Source: Proteiniphilum sp. UBA4084 (lineage in GTDB: Bacteria > Bacteroidota > Bacteroidia > Bacteroidales > Dysgonomonadaceae). Taken from it: 21,009 nt of DNA. The stretch's first letter is position 1; each line of letters begins with the position of its first letter. The notes under the pieces are model-generated. The model did no database searches and was not told where the DNA came from. It saw only the letters and a list, made by a program, of their open reading frames with translations. A program made the translations under genes and the position numbers. Below, one piece after another: positions 1 through 7,549 of the stretch. The stretch covers positions 1,425-22,433 of the forward strand of contig DFYK01000105.1 in assembly GCA_002383605.1 (NCBI GenBank). The letters run 5' to 3'.

Positions 1-71
1 ACATCTACTTCCACGGTGGGATTTCCTCTCGAATCCAATACCTCCCGTCCTAAAATACTTACAATTCTCAT
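1..71 (-). CDS. eno: Enolase, N-terminal fragment (runs off the window)
   Basis: The first 23 codons of enolase (2-phosphoglycerate to phosphoenolpyruvate, glycolysis) are read on the minus strand from an ATG at 71. The peptide MRIVSILGREVLDSRGNPTV followed by EVD is the signature start of bacterial enolases (I-x-x-R-E-[IV]-L-D-S-R-G-N-P-T-V-E). The remainder, including the Mg-binding and catalytic residues, lies beyond base 1. No SD precedes the ATG, as is usual in Bacteroidota. A perfect -7 box lies about 90 bases upstream. Identification is secure because this N-terminal motif is nearly invariant; only the extent is unknown. Confidence 0.93.
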   Translation of the reverse strand, partial: MRIVSILGREVLDSRGNPTVEVD

Positions 72-161
72 GTTTGTTGAATTTTATATAAAATGAATGA
101 TTCCCTATTTACCTAAATTGCAATCTGATACCAATGGAAGAGTCTTCCAGACATTCTCACA

Positions 162-169
162 CAAAGATA
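162..169 (-). promoter_or_regulatory. Candidate -7 box for eno
   Basis: On the minus strand TATCTTTG matches the Bacteroidota -7 consensus TAnnTTTG exactly, 90 bases before the eno start. I see no good TTTG -33 box at the expected 19-21 base spacing, so this is only a candidate. Otherwise the 72-247 gap between eno and marC holds no convincing gene. Confidence 0.35.
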
Positions 170-247
170 CAATTTTTTTGTTAAACAGTTCATCTGAAGA
201 CGAGAAAGTTGGCTTAAATATGAATAAACATAAAAGATTTGCGTCGC

Positions 248-856
248 TTATGCGGTTGCTCCATTTACAGTGGCGATGAGTGTGCTCAGGTTTGAAGTAA
301 GGAGTTTTACCGCAATAGCCATAAGGATGACCCCGAAGAATTTACGCAGGATGTAGGCACCGCTTTCGCCCAGAATTCTCTTCACTAAATCCAGATACCG
401 TAGTACCAGATACACGATGATGAGATTTAGTATCACCGCGATGATAATATTCAGCGTATGGTATTCAGCCCGCATGGAAAGCAGCGTGGTAAAGCTTCCC
501 GGTCCGGCAATCAGCGGAAAGACTACGGGAAAAAGCGTGGATGAATTGTCGGGGTTGGTATTGTCGTTTTTAAATATTTCCACGCCAAAGATCATCTCGA
601 TAGAAAGTATGAGCAGCACCACTGCGCCGGCGACGGCAAATGCGGAAACATCGAGTTGAAACAGCTTCAGTATCCATTCACCGATAAAGAGGAAACCTAC
701 GAGGATGATGAGTGAATAGAGCGCCGCTTTTTCCGGATGGATGGTTTTGTCCTGACTTTTCAGGTTCAAAAAAATTGGAACCGATCCCGTTACATCGATG
801 ATGGCAAACAAGACCAGAAAAGCACTCACAATTTCTACAATGTTAAATGTCCACAT
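248..856 (-). CDS. MarC family integral membrane protein
   Basis: A 202-residue, almost wholly hydrophobic protein with about six membrane segments, the usual length for the MarC/UPF0056 family. The two internal-repeat signatures are visible: FAIIDVTGSVPIFL (about 17-30), equivalent to the family's DPxGxxPxFL, and FPVVFPLIAGPGSFTTLL (about 109-126), equivalent to PLAxPLIAGPG. The transport function of the family is not established; the old link to multiple antibiotic resistance was not upheld. The ATG at 856 sits about 43 bases downstream of a well-formed promoter, which supports this start. It is followed after 176 bases by eno on the same strand, but eno appears to have its own -7 box. Confidence 0.9.
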   Translation of the reverse strand: MWTFNIVEIVSAFLVLFAIIDVTGSVPIFLNLKSQDKTIHPEKAALYSLIILVGFLFIGEWILKLFQLDVSAFAVAGAVVLLILSIEMIFGVEIFKNDNTNPDNSSTLFPVVFPLIAGPGSFTTLLSMRAEYHTLNIIIAVILNLIIVYLVLRYLDLVKRILGESGAYILRKFFGVILMAIAVKLLTSNLSTLIATVNGATA

Positions 857-905
857 AACGAAGGTCGATTTAGAATAATGACACTATTTACTTTCTTTTT
901 GTATG

Positions 906-937
906 CAAACATACGAAATTTCGGAGTTATTGCCAAA
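906..937 (-). promoter_or_regulatory. Promoter for marC-family gene
   Basis: Minus strand: TTTG (937-934), 20-base spacer, TATGTTTG (913-906). Both boxes match the Bacteroidota sigma-A consensus exactly. The predicted start of transcription is near 899, giving a leader of about 43 bases. It lies in the gap after the glycosyltransferase stop. Confidence 0.72.
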
Positions 938-944
938 CATAAAA

Positions 945-2126
945 TTAATATTTGTCAGTTACCGAGCTAATCTTTACATAAGGGAAGGGAACAGGATGTA
1001 CAAAATTCAGAAATTTGACGATCCTGAATGCAGAGAAGTGATGAAAAAAACGTTTCCGAAATGTTGCCAGAGAGGCACTGTTGTTGTTGCAGTCGGCGAC
1101 ATCATCCAGAAATTTTACATCATCCAGAAAGCGCCGAAGGGCAGGATGCAGATCTGCGATTACCTCTCCTGCCTGTTTTGCGTTTTTTTTGAAAAATGCA
1201 TCCTTTCTGTCGAACAACTGTTTTAATATTTCAAAAGCATCCGGGGAATAAACACTCAGTTCATCGCCCGTTTCGTTCAGTATCTTTTGCAGTGCTGGGC
1301 CGGTACCGAAGGGAACACGGTCAGAATAACGGGCAAGGGGATGCACACACACCTCATTGAGTTCTTTTATCCCGCCCAGGGAAAACACCTTTTGCAGAAA
1401 ATAAAAATCTTCACCTCCCTGCTGGCGTCCCATACCGCCTACCCGTACATACGCGTCGGCAGTCACGGCAAATGCGGAGCCAATTGTGTGGAAATACCAT
1501 GGAAATCCGGTGAAGCGCAGCATCGCTCGATAATAGTGGAGGTAGTCCTCATATTGCCTCATCGCCCTTTCCAGCATCGGATTGTTTTCTTCTACCCGAT
1601 GATGGAAATGATGCACAGTGGCATTTAACCGGTCATAACCCAGGAAAGCTGTACGGATGGCGGAAAGGAAATTTTTGGATACCGTGCAGTCGGCATCCAG
1701 TGACACAATCACCCCATTGGCTTTGTCGTGGAGGAAGAAATGCTCCACAGCCAAGTCCATTCCTATTTTCCGGGCCAGTCCCACTCCTGCATGTTTTCGG
1801 GGTAATCCCTCAAATAACAATGGCAGGAACTGTTGCTGGTCGCTGTTATTTATAGCTGCAAACTCTCTGACCTGCTCAAATGATGTACGGTTCTGTATGA
1901 TGCCTTCTTCGGTCGAACGTTCACTTGAATTGAACACGATCACTGTCGCAATCTTGACTTCCGGTAAAACCGTCTCCAGTAGACTCTGCAACGTAGTGAA
2001 CAGACCCGGTTCGTTGTAGCAGGGTATCACCACCACCATATCGGCAGCAAACTCCGGAGGAAAGGATGCAACCCTGTACTCCCGTTTTTGCCTTTCAATA
2101 TATGCATTCCAGTTTTTCCCGTTCAT
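945..2126 (-). CDS. Glycosyltransferase family 2 protein
   Basis: A 393-residue protein without a signal peptide. The GT-A nucleotide-sugar fold is shown by VVVIPCYNEP (31-40), a DxD-type metal-binding motif in SLDADC (DAD about 144-146) and GGEDFYFLQKV (237 onward), the acidic G-G-E-D motif that follows the acceptor region in many GT2 enzymes. The family moves a sugar from a nucleotide donor to a glycan, lipid or protein acceptor; donor and acceptor cannot be read from the sequence. The C-terminal ~130 residues, rich in charged and aromatic residues, match no domain I recognise. No polysaccharide cluster surrounds it, so it may act alone. A hairpin separates it from the upstream ompH-like gene, and I found no clear promoter of its own. 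Confidence 0.85.
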   Translation of the reverse strand: MNGKNWNAYIERQKREYRVASFPPEFAADMVVVIPCYNEPGLFTTLQSLLETVLPEVKIATVIVFNSSERSTEEGIIQNRTSFEQVREFAAINNSDQQQFLPLLFEGLPRKHAGVGLARKIGMDLAVEHFFLHDKANGVIVSLDADCTVSKNFLSAIRTAFLGYDRLNATVHHFHHRVEENNPMLERAMRQYEDYLHYYRAMLRFTGFPWYFHTIGSAFAVTADAYVRVGGMGRQQGGEDFYFLQKVFSLGGIKELNEVCVHPLARYSDRVPFGTGPALQKILNETGDELSVYSPDAFEILKQLFDRKDAFFKKNAKQAGEVIADLHPALRRFLDDVKFLDDVADCNNNSASLATFRKRFFHHFSAFRIVKFLNFVHPVPFPYVKISSVTDKY

Positions 2127-2167
2127 AAGCGGAGTATTTGAAAAATGGGTACCAGTGTAAACCGAAT

Positions 2168-2193
2168 AAGGGTTCTTTTTGCAAAGAACCCTT
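2168..2193 (-). terminator. Hairpin terminator between ompH-like gene and glycosyltransferase
   Basis: A perfect 11-bp stem (2168-2178 with 2183-2193) closes a 4-base loop, 32 bases after the ompH-like stop. The T-run after it on the minus strand is poor, so it may be a partial terminator or processing stem rather than a full stop. Confidence 0.55.
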
Positions 2194-2224
2194 CCTTATA
2201 TATCAACAAAAAATCAGTAATCCT

Positions 2225-2860
2225 TTATTTCTGACCAGTTGCAGTAGCCGTGGCAGGGCCATATTTGCTATTAAGAAATTCAACCACCTTGGCCGTAATG
2301 TCATATTTATCATCGGCATAAAGCACGGTGCTTGTCGTCCGGTTACTGAAAATGATTTCGTAATGCCTGTTCGCGTTGAATTCTTTCATTCTGGTTTTGA
2401 TGGTGTCTTCCATCTGCAGGTTCAGTTTCTGCTGTTCCAGCATAAACTCCTGCGACAACCGATCTGCCAGTTGCTGGTATTCCTGGTTCATCTGCATGAT
2501 GCGTTCCTGTTCCTGTTGCGCTCTTTCCTGACTCAAAAAAGCGTTGTTACGCAGCTTTCGATCAAATTCCTGTGCTGCTGCATTGATCTGGTTTTGCCGT
2601 TGATTCAATGTTGCCCGTGTACTTTCTTCTTTTCTCAACAACGATTCATTGAGATCTTTCGCGAAATTATAATTGATCAGCAGGGAATCCACATTTACAT
2701 AGGCAACGGGCAATGTAATGGAAGAGTCGTTCAACAAAACAGAAAAATCTTTTCCGGCGTCTCCGTTCACGGAAGATTTAGAGGTAAAATGCAGGATGTA
2801 AAGAATAATTAATGCTACCGCCAGCACTCCGCTGACGACGTAAGGAGTAGAATTCTTCAT
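2225..2860 (-). CDS. OmpH/Skp family protein with N-terminal membrane anchor
   Basis: A 211-residue protein. Residues 7-25 form one hydrophobic segment after a short basic N-terminus with no obvious cleavage site, so it is probably anchored in the inner membrane facing the periplasm. The segment VAYVNVDSLLINYNFAKDL (about 53-71) is the OmpH start motif, and residues ~75-165 are a Q/E/R-rich coiled coil like the Skp tentacles. The family holds unfolded outer-membrane proteins on their way to the BAM complex. Skp itself is secreted with a cleaved signal and is ~160 residues; this is a longer anchored variant, so a chaperone role is inference. It starts 11 bases after the small membrane protein gene and probably shares its promoter. 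Confidence 0.82.
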   Translation of the reverse strand: MKNSTPYVVSGVLAVALIILYILHFTSKSSVNGDAGKDFSVLLNDSSITLPVAYVNVDSLLINYNFAKDLNESLLRKEESTRATLNQRQNQINAAAQEFDRKLRNNAFLSQERAQQEQERIMQMNQEYQQLADRLSQEFMLEQQKLNLQMEDTIKTRMKEFNANRHYEIIFSNRTTSTVLYADDKYDITAKVVEFLNSKYGPATATATGQK

Positions 2861-2871
2861 TTTTAGGAGAT

Positions 2872-3093
2872 TTATAAATTTTCTGATTTCAAAATTTTTT
2901 CAATGGGACTCTCTCTTCGGCTCATTTCGGCATCCTGTGATGTGGCACAATGGATCCCCCTGTCCTGCATAGCCTTGCTGTCGCCAATATGCAAACTGGG
3001 AAAATTGCCTTTTCTTGTAAAGAAGACCCGAACACCCATCAACAAAATGGCGATGAATAAGATAACGATACCTGGGATCAATATTTTTAACAT
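2872..3093 (-). CDS. Small conserved membrane protein
   Basis: A 73-residue protein read from the ATG at 3093. An in-frame ATG at 3135 exists but lies upstream of the predicted promoter, so I prefer the shorter form. Residues 1-20 are one membrane helix; then a basic patch and a conserved-looking soluble tail with SLHIGDSKAMQDRGIHCATS and a charged end. I recall similar short proteins with the H-x-G-D-x-x-A-x-x-x-x-G-I-x-C-A-x-S pattern in Bacteroidales, annotated only as membrane proteins. The role is unknown. The single Cys in the G-I-H-C-A motif could be functional. It forms a unit with the ompH-like gene 11 bases downstream, suggesting an envelope role. Confidence 0.72.
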   Translation of the reverse strand: MLKILIPGIVILFIAILLMGVRVFFTRKGNFPSLHIGDSKAMQDRGIHCATSQDAEMSRRESPIEKILKSENL

Positions 3094-3113
3094 AATACTC
3101 AACTTTAATAGGG

Positions 3114-3121
3114 CAAAGATA
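3114..3121 (-). promoter_or_regulatory. -7 box for the small membrane protein / ompH-like unit
   Basis: Minus strand TATCTTTG (3121-3114) is a perfect -7 box 20 bases before the ATG at 3093; a TTGG lies near the -33 position. The transcript would start close to 3107, which rules out the more upstream ATG. Confidence 0.55.
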
Positions 3122-3173
3122 GTCGAATTAGCCAATTAAACCGCATTTTTTCACATTAAAGAAGCTAAATTTT

Positions 3174-3205
3174 TTTGCGGATCCGCTTTATTTCATGTAT
3201 TTTTA
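3174..3205 (+). promoter_or_regulatory. Probable promoter for pepD-like gene
   Basis: TTTG (3174-3177), 20-base spacer, TATTTTTA (3198-3205; one mismatch to TAnnTTTG). Transcription would begin near 3212, about 22 bases before the ATG at 3235, which supports that start. Confidence 0.45.
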
Positions 3206-3234
3206 TCGATTCTAAATCTTTCAAAACAGAAAAT

Positions 3235-4713
3235 ATGACAATCAAAGATTTACAACCTTCCGCGATCTGGGGCTACTTTCACGACATCACACAGATTCCC
3301 CGCCCCTCGAAGAAGGAGGAGCGGATACGCGCTTATCTGGTTGATTTTGCGAATCAACACAATCTGGATGTAAAACAGGACAAAGCTGGCAACATCCTCA
3401 TCACCAAGCCGGCCACTGAAGGAAAAGAGGATGTGCCCACCGTGGTTTTACAGTCCCATGTGGATATGGTTTGCGAGAAGAATTCGGGCGTAACGTTTGA
3501 TTTCGAAAATGACCCCATTGAGACAATCATTGAGGGGGATTGGGTTAAGGCTAACGGAACAACACTGGGTGCCGACAATGGCATCGGGGTGGCCGCGCAG
3601 TTGGCAGTGCTGGCTGCCGATGACATCGCGCACGGAAAAATTGAAGCGCTTTTCACGGTAGATGAAGAAACAGGACTTACGGGTGCCTACGCACTCGGGA
3701 AAGAGTTTTTCACCGGCAATATGCTCATCAACCTCGATACGGAAGAGGAAGGAGAAATATACATTGGCTGCGCCGGAGGAAAGGGGACAAAAGCCTATTT
3801 CAAATATAAGGTGAAAGATGTCCCGAAGAAATATTTCTGGGTTCGTATCTCGGTGAAAGGACTTCGTGGCGGTCATTCGGGAAGCGACATCGACAAGGGG
3901 CTCGGCAATGCCAACAAGATACTCACCCGTTTTCTCCACTCTCTCACCCGGAAGAAATATGGTATGATCCTGTCGGAGATTGCGGGAGGAAACCTGCACA
4001 ATGCCATCCCCCGTGAAGCCAATGCCATTATAGGGATAAAGGAAAAATACAAGGAAGAAATCAGGGTAAAATTAAACATGTTCCTCGCAAAAGTGCAAGA
4101 TGAGTACAAACATGCCGACCCCAACATCGACATTCAACTGGAATCGGTGCAAATCCCATCGAAGGTGATCAAAAAGCGTACCGCAGAAAAACTTATTCTT
4201 GCTTTGCATGCCTGCCCACATGGTGTTATCGGCATGAGTCGCGATATCGAGGGACTGGTCGAGACCTCCACCAACCTGGCATCGGTAAAGATGCTGCCCA
4301 ATCATCTGATAGAGATCGGCACCAGCCAGCGAAGCTCGGTAGATTCACAGAAAGAGAACATCGTACAAATGGTGTCATCGGTCTTTGAGCTGGCAGGAGC
4401 CAAAGTTGTACACAGCGAAGGATATCCCGGTTGGCAACCAAATACCGAATCTGCTCTGCTGAAGCTTGCTGAAAAGGAATACCAATCGCTCTACAACAAA
4501 AACGCAAAGGTGAAAGCGATCCATGCCGGTCTGGAATGCGGCCTGTTTCTCGAGAAGTATCCCAACCTCGACATGATCTCCATCGGACCCGACATGACGG
4601 ATGTACATTCGCCGGATGAGAAAATGAAGATCTCTTCAGTGGGCAAATTCTGGGATTATCTGGTAAGAATATTGGAATCGATCCCGGCTGCAGACGCCGA
4701 AACAACGGAGTAG
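3235..4713 (+). CDS. pepD: Aminoacyl-histidine dipeptidase (M20 family, PepD-like)
   Basis: A 492-residue cytosolic zinc peptidase that splits Xaa-His and other dipeptides. Di-zinc ligands of family M20 are in place: H75 in SHVDMV, bridging D114 in GADNGIG, general base E144 and ligand E145 in VDEETGLTG, D168 in NLDTEEEGE, and H458 in TDVHSPDE near the C-terminus. The lid/dimer domain is inserted at about 210-375 (RGGHSGSDI onward). Length matches E. coli PepD (485). I chose the ATG at 3235, which begins MTIKDLQPSAIW as in homologues; an in-frame ATG 60 bases upstream lies inside the promoter. Peptidase genes like this fit the amino-acid-fermenting life of many Bacteroidales (inference). Confidence 0.94.
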   Translation: MTIKDLQPSAIWGYFHDITQIPRPSKKEERIRAYLVDFANQHNLDVKQDKAGNILITKPATEGKEDVPTVVLQSHVDMVCEKNSGVTFDFENDPIETIIEGDWVKANGTTLGADNGIGVAAQLAVLAADDIAHGKIEALFTVDEETGLTGAYALGKEFFTGNMLINLDTEEEGEIYIGCAGGKGTKAYFKYKVKDVPKKYFWVRISVKGLRGGHSGSDIDKGLGNANKILTRFLHSLTRKKYGMILSEIAGGNLHNAIPREANAIIGIKEKYKEEIRVKLNMFLAKVQDEYKHADPNIDIQLESVQIPSKVIKKRTAEKLILALHACPHGVIGMSRDIEGLVETSTNLASVKMLPNHLIEIGTSQRSSVDSQKENIVQMVSSVFELAGAKVVHSEGYPGWQPNTESALLKLAEKEYQSLYNKNAKVKAIHAGLECGLFLEKYPNLDMISIGPDMTDVHSPDEKMKISSVGKFWDYLVRILESIPAADAETTE

Positions 4714-4803
4714 TTTGCTCCTTTCACCTTTTTGGGAACTCAATTGCATGACGCCATGTGAAAAAGTTTTCAGCGTAGCTTGTGCCATATATCATGAGCT
4801 GTA

Positions 4804-5832
4804 ATGATGCATCGTTTTATCATAGTGAGTCTCCTATGGGCGCTATCTGTTCCGGGTATTGTCTCACAGAACCTCTTTCGTGTCATGTTTTACAACGTGG
4901 AGAACCTGTTCGACACGAAGGATGATTCTCTGAAGAACGACAATGATTTCCTGCCGGATGGATTTATGCACTGGACTCCCTGGAAGTATTGGGAGAAACT
5001 GCGCAACATTACCCGTGTGATAACGGCTGTAGGCGGTATGCAGTCGCCCGCACTGATCGGGTTGTGCGAGGTGGAAAACGACAGTGTGATTTTCGACCTT
5101 ACCCGCCGATCGCCCTTGCGGGCACAGGAGTATGCCTACCTAATCTCCAACTCGCCCGACGATCGCGGCATCGATGTGGCACTGCTGTACCAACGACATC
5201 AGTTCAGGTTGCTGGAAAGCAGGGAGTATGAAATACGATTTAGCGAACGAAATCAGCGCCCGACCAGAAACATCCTTCATGCTGTGGGAAATCTCATCAA
5301 CGGCGACACCCTCGACGTTTTTGTTTGTCACTTCCCTTCGCGCAGCGACGGACAACGTGAGACTGAGCCCTTGCGGGTTACTGCTGCAGCACTCTTACGG
5401 GAGAAAACAGATAGTCTGTTCCGGACACGGGAAGATGCCCACATTCTCATTATGGGTGATTTCAACGATCATCCCGATAACAAAAGCCTTTTGCAAACAT
5501 TGCAGGCAAAGCGTGTGACGGCAAAAACCGACAAAAAAGGGTTATATAACCTATTCCATCACCGCATGAAGGAGCGTGACTTCGGAAGTTATAAATACCA
5601 GGGACGCTGGGAAGTACTCGACCAGTTTATGGTAAGTGGAAATTTGCTGATGCAGTCAAACTCCATCTCAGTAGATGACAACAACGCACATATCTTCAAG
5701 GCCGATTTTCTGCTCGAAGAGGACACCCGTTACTACGGAAAAAAACCATTCAGGACAAATCTCGGTCCGCGTTATCTGGGTGGCTTCAGTGATCATCTGC
5801 CCATATATATGGATTTGAGTATAACGTATTAG
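4804..5832 (+). CDS. Secreted endonuclease/exonuclease/phosphatase family protein
   Basis: A 342-residue protein with a signal peptide (hydrophobic 5-18, likely cut near residue 21). All core motifs of the EEP (DNase I-like) fold are seen: FYNVENLFD (29-37), LCEVEN with the metal-binding Glu (87-92), HFPSR (176-180), GDFND (218-222) and a terminal SDHLP (329-333). The FYNVENLFDTKDD form is typical of the exported Bacteroidota subgroup. The substrate could be nucleic acid, phosphoinositide or another phosphodiester; the sequence does not decide. It follows pepD by 90 bases without an evident terminator, so co-transcription is possible. ATG codons at 4804 and 4807 are both usable starts. Confidence 0.88.
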   Translation: MMHRFIIVSLLWALSVPGIVSQNLFRVMFYNVENLFDTKDDSLKNDNDFLPDGFMHWTPWKYWEKLRNITRVITAVGGMQSPALIGLCEVENDSVIFDLTRRSPLRAQEYAYLISNSPDDRGIDVALLYQRHQFRLLESREYEIRFSERNQRPTRNILHAVGNLINGDTLDVFVCHFPSRSDGQRETEPLRVTAAALLREKTDSLFRTREDAHILIMGDFNDHPDNKSLLQTLQAKRVTAKTDKKGLYNLFHHRMKERDFGSYKYQGRWEVLDQFMVSGNLLMQSNSISVDDNNAHIFKADFLLEEDTRYYGKKPFRTNLGPRYLGGFSDHLPIYMDLSITY

Positions 5833-5851
5833 CGAACTTTATATTAAAATA

Positions 5852-5884
5852 TTTGTGCATTTCAACAAAATAATCCTACATTTG
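5852..5884 (+). promoter_or_regulatory. Promoter for tatA-tatC
   Basis: TTTG (5852-5855), 21-base spacer, TACATTTG (5877-5884), both perfect to consensus. Transcription should start near 5891. The leader to the ATG at 5932 contains competing short inverted repeats: CTCTTT (5888-5893) with AAAGAG (5900-5905), and TTTTAC (5891-5896) with GTAAAA (5905-5910). Confidence 0.72.
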
Positions 5885-5931
5885 CAGCTCTTTTACACGA
5901 AAGAGTAAAAACATTCAAACAAATAAAACCT

Positions 5932-6141
5932 ATGAATCCACTGCTCATTAATTTAAATGGTTGGGAAATACCCATCATTGTACTGGTCATATTGATTCTT
6001 TTCGGAGGCAGAAAAATACCCGAGTTCATGAAGGGACTGGGAAAGGGTATTAACAGCTTTAAGAAGGGGCTGAATGATATTGAGGAAGACATTAAGGCCG
6101 ATCCAACCGAACACAACTCAAATACAAACGGCAACAAGTAA
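5932..6141 (+). CDS. tatA: Sec-independent protein translocase TatA/E
   Basis: A 69-residue TatA-family protein with the standard layout: a short N-tail, one membrane helix (about 11-25), the hinge FGGRKIPEF, an amphipathic helix (MKGLGKGINSFKKGL) and an acidic, polar tail. It forms the pore-like oligomer that carries folded twin-arginine substrates across the inner membrane with TatC. No second TatB-like gene is present between it and tatC, so this is probably a minimal TatA-TatC system unless tatB lies elsewhere. It is followed by tatC 119 bases downstream, with a hairpin in the gap. Confidence 0.93.
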   Translation: MNPLLINLNGWEIPIIVLVILILFGGRKIPEFMKGLGKGINSFKKGLNDIEEDIKADPTEHNSNTNGNK

Positions 6142-6202
6142 TCGGGCAAAGAGATACTTATAAAACACTCTTTTCTTATTGAACAACTTACTTATTCTCG
6201 AT

Positions 6203-6228
6203 AACGACCTGATTTTCTTCAGGTTGTT
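6203..6228 (+). terminator. Hairpin in the tatA-tatC gap (attenuator or processing stem)
   Basis: AACGACCTGA (6203-6212) pairs with TCAGGTTGTT (6219-6228): ten pairs, one of them G-U, around a 6-base loop, followed only by TTC. With no long T-run it is more likely a partial terminator or mRNA-stability element that lets tatA be made in excess over tatC. Confidence 0.45.
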
Positions 6229-6260
6229 TTCGGGAATTTAATCTACAGCACAAGACATAC

Positions 6261-7091
6261 ATGGCAGAGAAAGAAATGTCCTTTTGGGATCATCTGGAGG
6301 AATTCCGATGGACGCTGATTCGTATTATCATTGCTGTGATTGTTTTCTCGATTGTGGGATTTATCCTGATTCCACATATCTTTGATTCCGTTATTCTTGC
6401 ACCCCGCACTTCCGACTTTGTCACCTACAGATTTTTTGACAAAGCAAGCCGTTTTATCCCCTTCCTGCCCGATTTTTCTGCTGAATCATTTAATGTAAAC
6501 ATCCTCAACATCAACATGACCACGCAGTTTATGACCTATATATCCACCTCACTGGCATTCGGCGTACTTTGCACCATCCCATACATATTATACGAGTTAT
6601 GGAAATTTGTGAGTCCCGCACTTTATGCCAACGAGGCCAAAGGAATAAAGAGGGCTTTCGGGTTTGGCGGTGTGATGTTTGTGATCGGATGCATGGTGGG
6701 TTATTTCATTGTTTTTCCATTGATCTTCCGGTTCCTGATCACGTTTGAACTGAGTGATTCCATCGAAAATATGATCTCCCTCGACTCGTACATGAGCAAC
6801 TTTTATACCCTTATTCTGGTCATGGGGCTCGTTTTCGAGATACCGCTTGTGTTCTGGCTGTTGTCCATTCTCGGGTTGGTATACCGTCCCTTCTTTCGCC
6901 AATACAGGCGTCATGCCGTCGTGGGCTCGTTGCTACTGGCTGCTTTGATCACTCCTTCTGGCGATCCCTTCTCTCTGTTCGTCGTCACAGTGCCTCTCTA
7001 TGCTTTGTGGGAGATCAGTGCCTTGGTAGTGAAGAAAGAACCGCCCGCCGAAGAAGAGGAGGAGAAAAATCTGCCTGCAGTTTACGAATAA
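6261..7091 (+). CDS. tatC: Sec-independent protein translocase TatC
   Basis: A 276-residue membrane protein with six helices. Family marks: FWDHLEEFRWTL (8-19), carrying the conserved cytosolic acidic patch used to bind the twin-arginine signal; PYILYELWKFVSPALYANE before helix 3; and TPSGDPFS between helices 5 and 6. The loop between helices 1 and 2 (about 45-85) is long and rich in F/S/D, as I would expect for a periplasmic cap in Bacteroidota TatC. The C-terminal tail is an unusual run of acidic residues (PPAEEEEEKN). It converges on ridA with only 25 bases between the stops. Confidence 0.94.
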   Translation: MAEKEMSFWDHLEEFRWTLIRIIIAVIVFSIVGFILIPHIFDSVILAPRTSDFVTYRFFDKASRFIPFLPDFSAESFNVNILNINMTTQFMTYISTSLAFGVLCTIPYILYELWKFVSPALYANEAKGIKRAFGFGGVMFVIGCMVGYFIVFPLIFRFLITFELSDSIENMISLDSYMSNFYTLILVMGLVFEIPLVFWLLSILGLVYRPFFRQYRRHAVVGSLLLAALITPSGDPFSLFVVTVPLYALWEISALVVKKEPPAEEEEEKNLPAVYE

Positions 7092-7116
7092 TAAAGTCCG
7101 ATGTTTCCGACTCTTC

Positions 7117-7497
7117 TCATTTCATTGCGATCACCTCTATTTCCACCAATGCATTTTTGGGAAGCGTCTTTACGGCAAATGCCGAGCGTGCCGGAAAGGC
7201 ACCGCTGAACTGAGCAGCGTAAACATCATTCATCGCACCGAAGTGTGACATATCCTCCAGAAATACCGTGGTCTTGACAATATTGTTGATATTCGTTCCT
7301 GCAGCGGACAAGACAGCTTTGATATTCATAAAAACCTGCGCTGTCTGTTCTTTTATTCCTCCCGGGACAAGATATCCGGTAGTCGGGTCAATGGGCAGCA
7401 TTCCCGATAAAAAGAGCATGCCGTTTGCCTCTATGGCCTGACTGTATGGCCCGACAGCTGCCGGCGCGTTATTTGTTGTAATTACTTTTTTGTCCAT
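7117..7497 (-). CDS. ridA: RidA family enamine/imine deaminase
   Basis: A 126-residue YjgF/YER057c/UK114 protein, the normal length. The active-site Arg sits in PARSAF (R104) and the conserved acidic residues in LVEIEVIA (E119, E121); GPYSQAI (16-22) and SGMLPIDP (31-38) are the other family signatures. RidA hydrolyses reactive 2-aminoacrylate made by PLP enzymes such as threonine/serine dehydratase. It is the last gene of a minus-strand run, 33 bases after rlmB; no promoter is visible in that gap. Confidence 0.93.
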   Translation of the reverse strand: MDKKVITTNNAPAAVGPYSQAIEANGMLFLSGMLPIDPTTGYLVPGGIKEQTAQVFMNIKAVLSAAGTNINNIVKTTVFLEDMSHFGAMNDVYAAQFSGAFPARSAFAVKTLPKNALVEIEVIAMK

Positions 7498-7521
7498 AGT
7501 TGTTAAAATTTAGTAGTCGGT

Positions 7522-7549
7522 TCAAAGCTTTCAGCGGTCAGTTGTCAGG
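7522..7549 (-). repeat. Heptamer (CTGA-type) repeat at the rlmB 3' end
   Basis: Read on the minus strand: CCTGACA, ACTGACC, GCTGAAA, GCTTTGA, four 7-base units in register. The third unit supplies the TGA stop of rlmB, and the first two encode its last residues. The same 7-base pattern appears in the rpsU leader at 18493-18553. Confidence 0.55.

Noticed and set aside
97..279. 60-codon plus-strand frame between eno and the MarC gene
   Set aside because: No recognisable protein pattern, no promoter or SD, and it overlaps the eno -7 region and the 3' end of the MarC gene.
2138..2812. 224-codon frame opposite the ompH-like gene
   Set aside because: Pure antisense shadow; its F/H/Q-rich composition is the mirror of the coiled-coil codons on the real strand.
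4714..4803. Terminator or promoter between pepD and the EEP gene
   Set aside because: No convincing stem with T-run and no TAnnTTTG box; I leave the boundary undefined.
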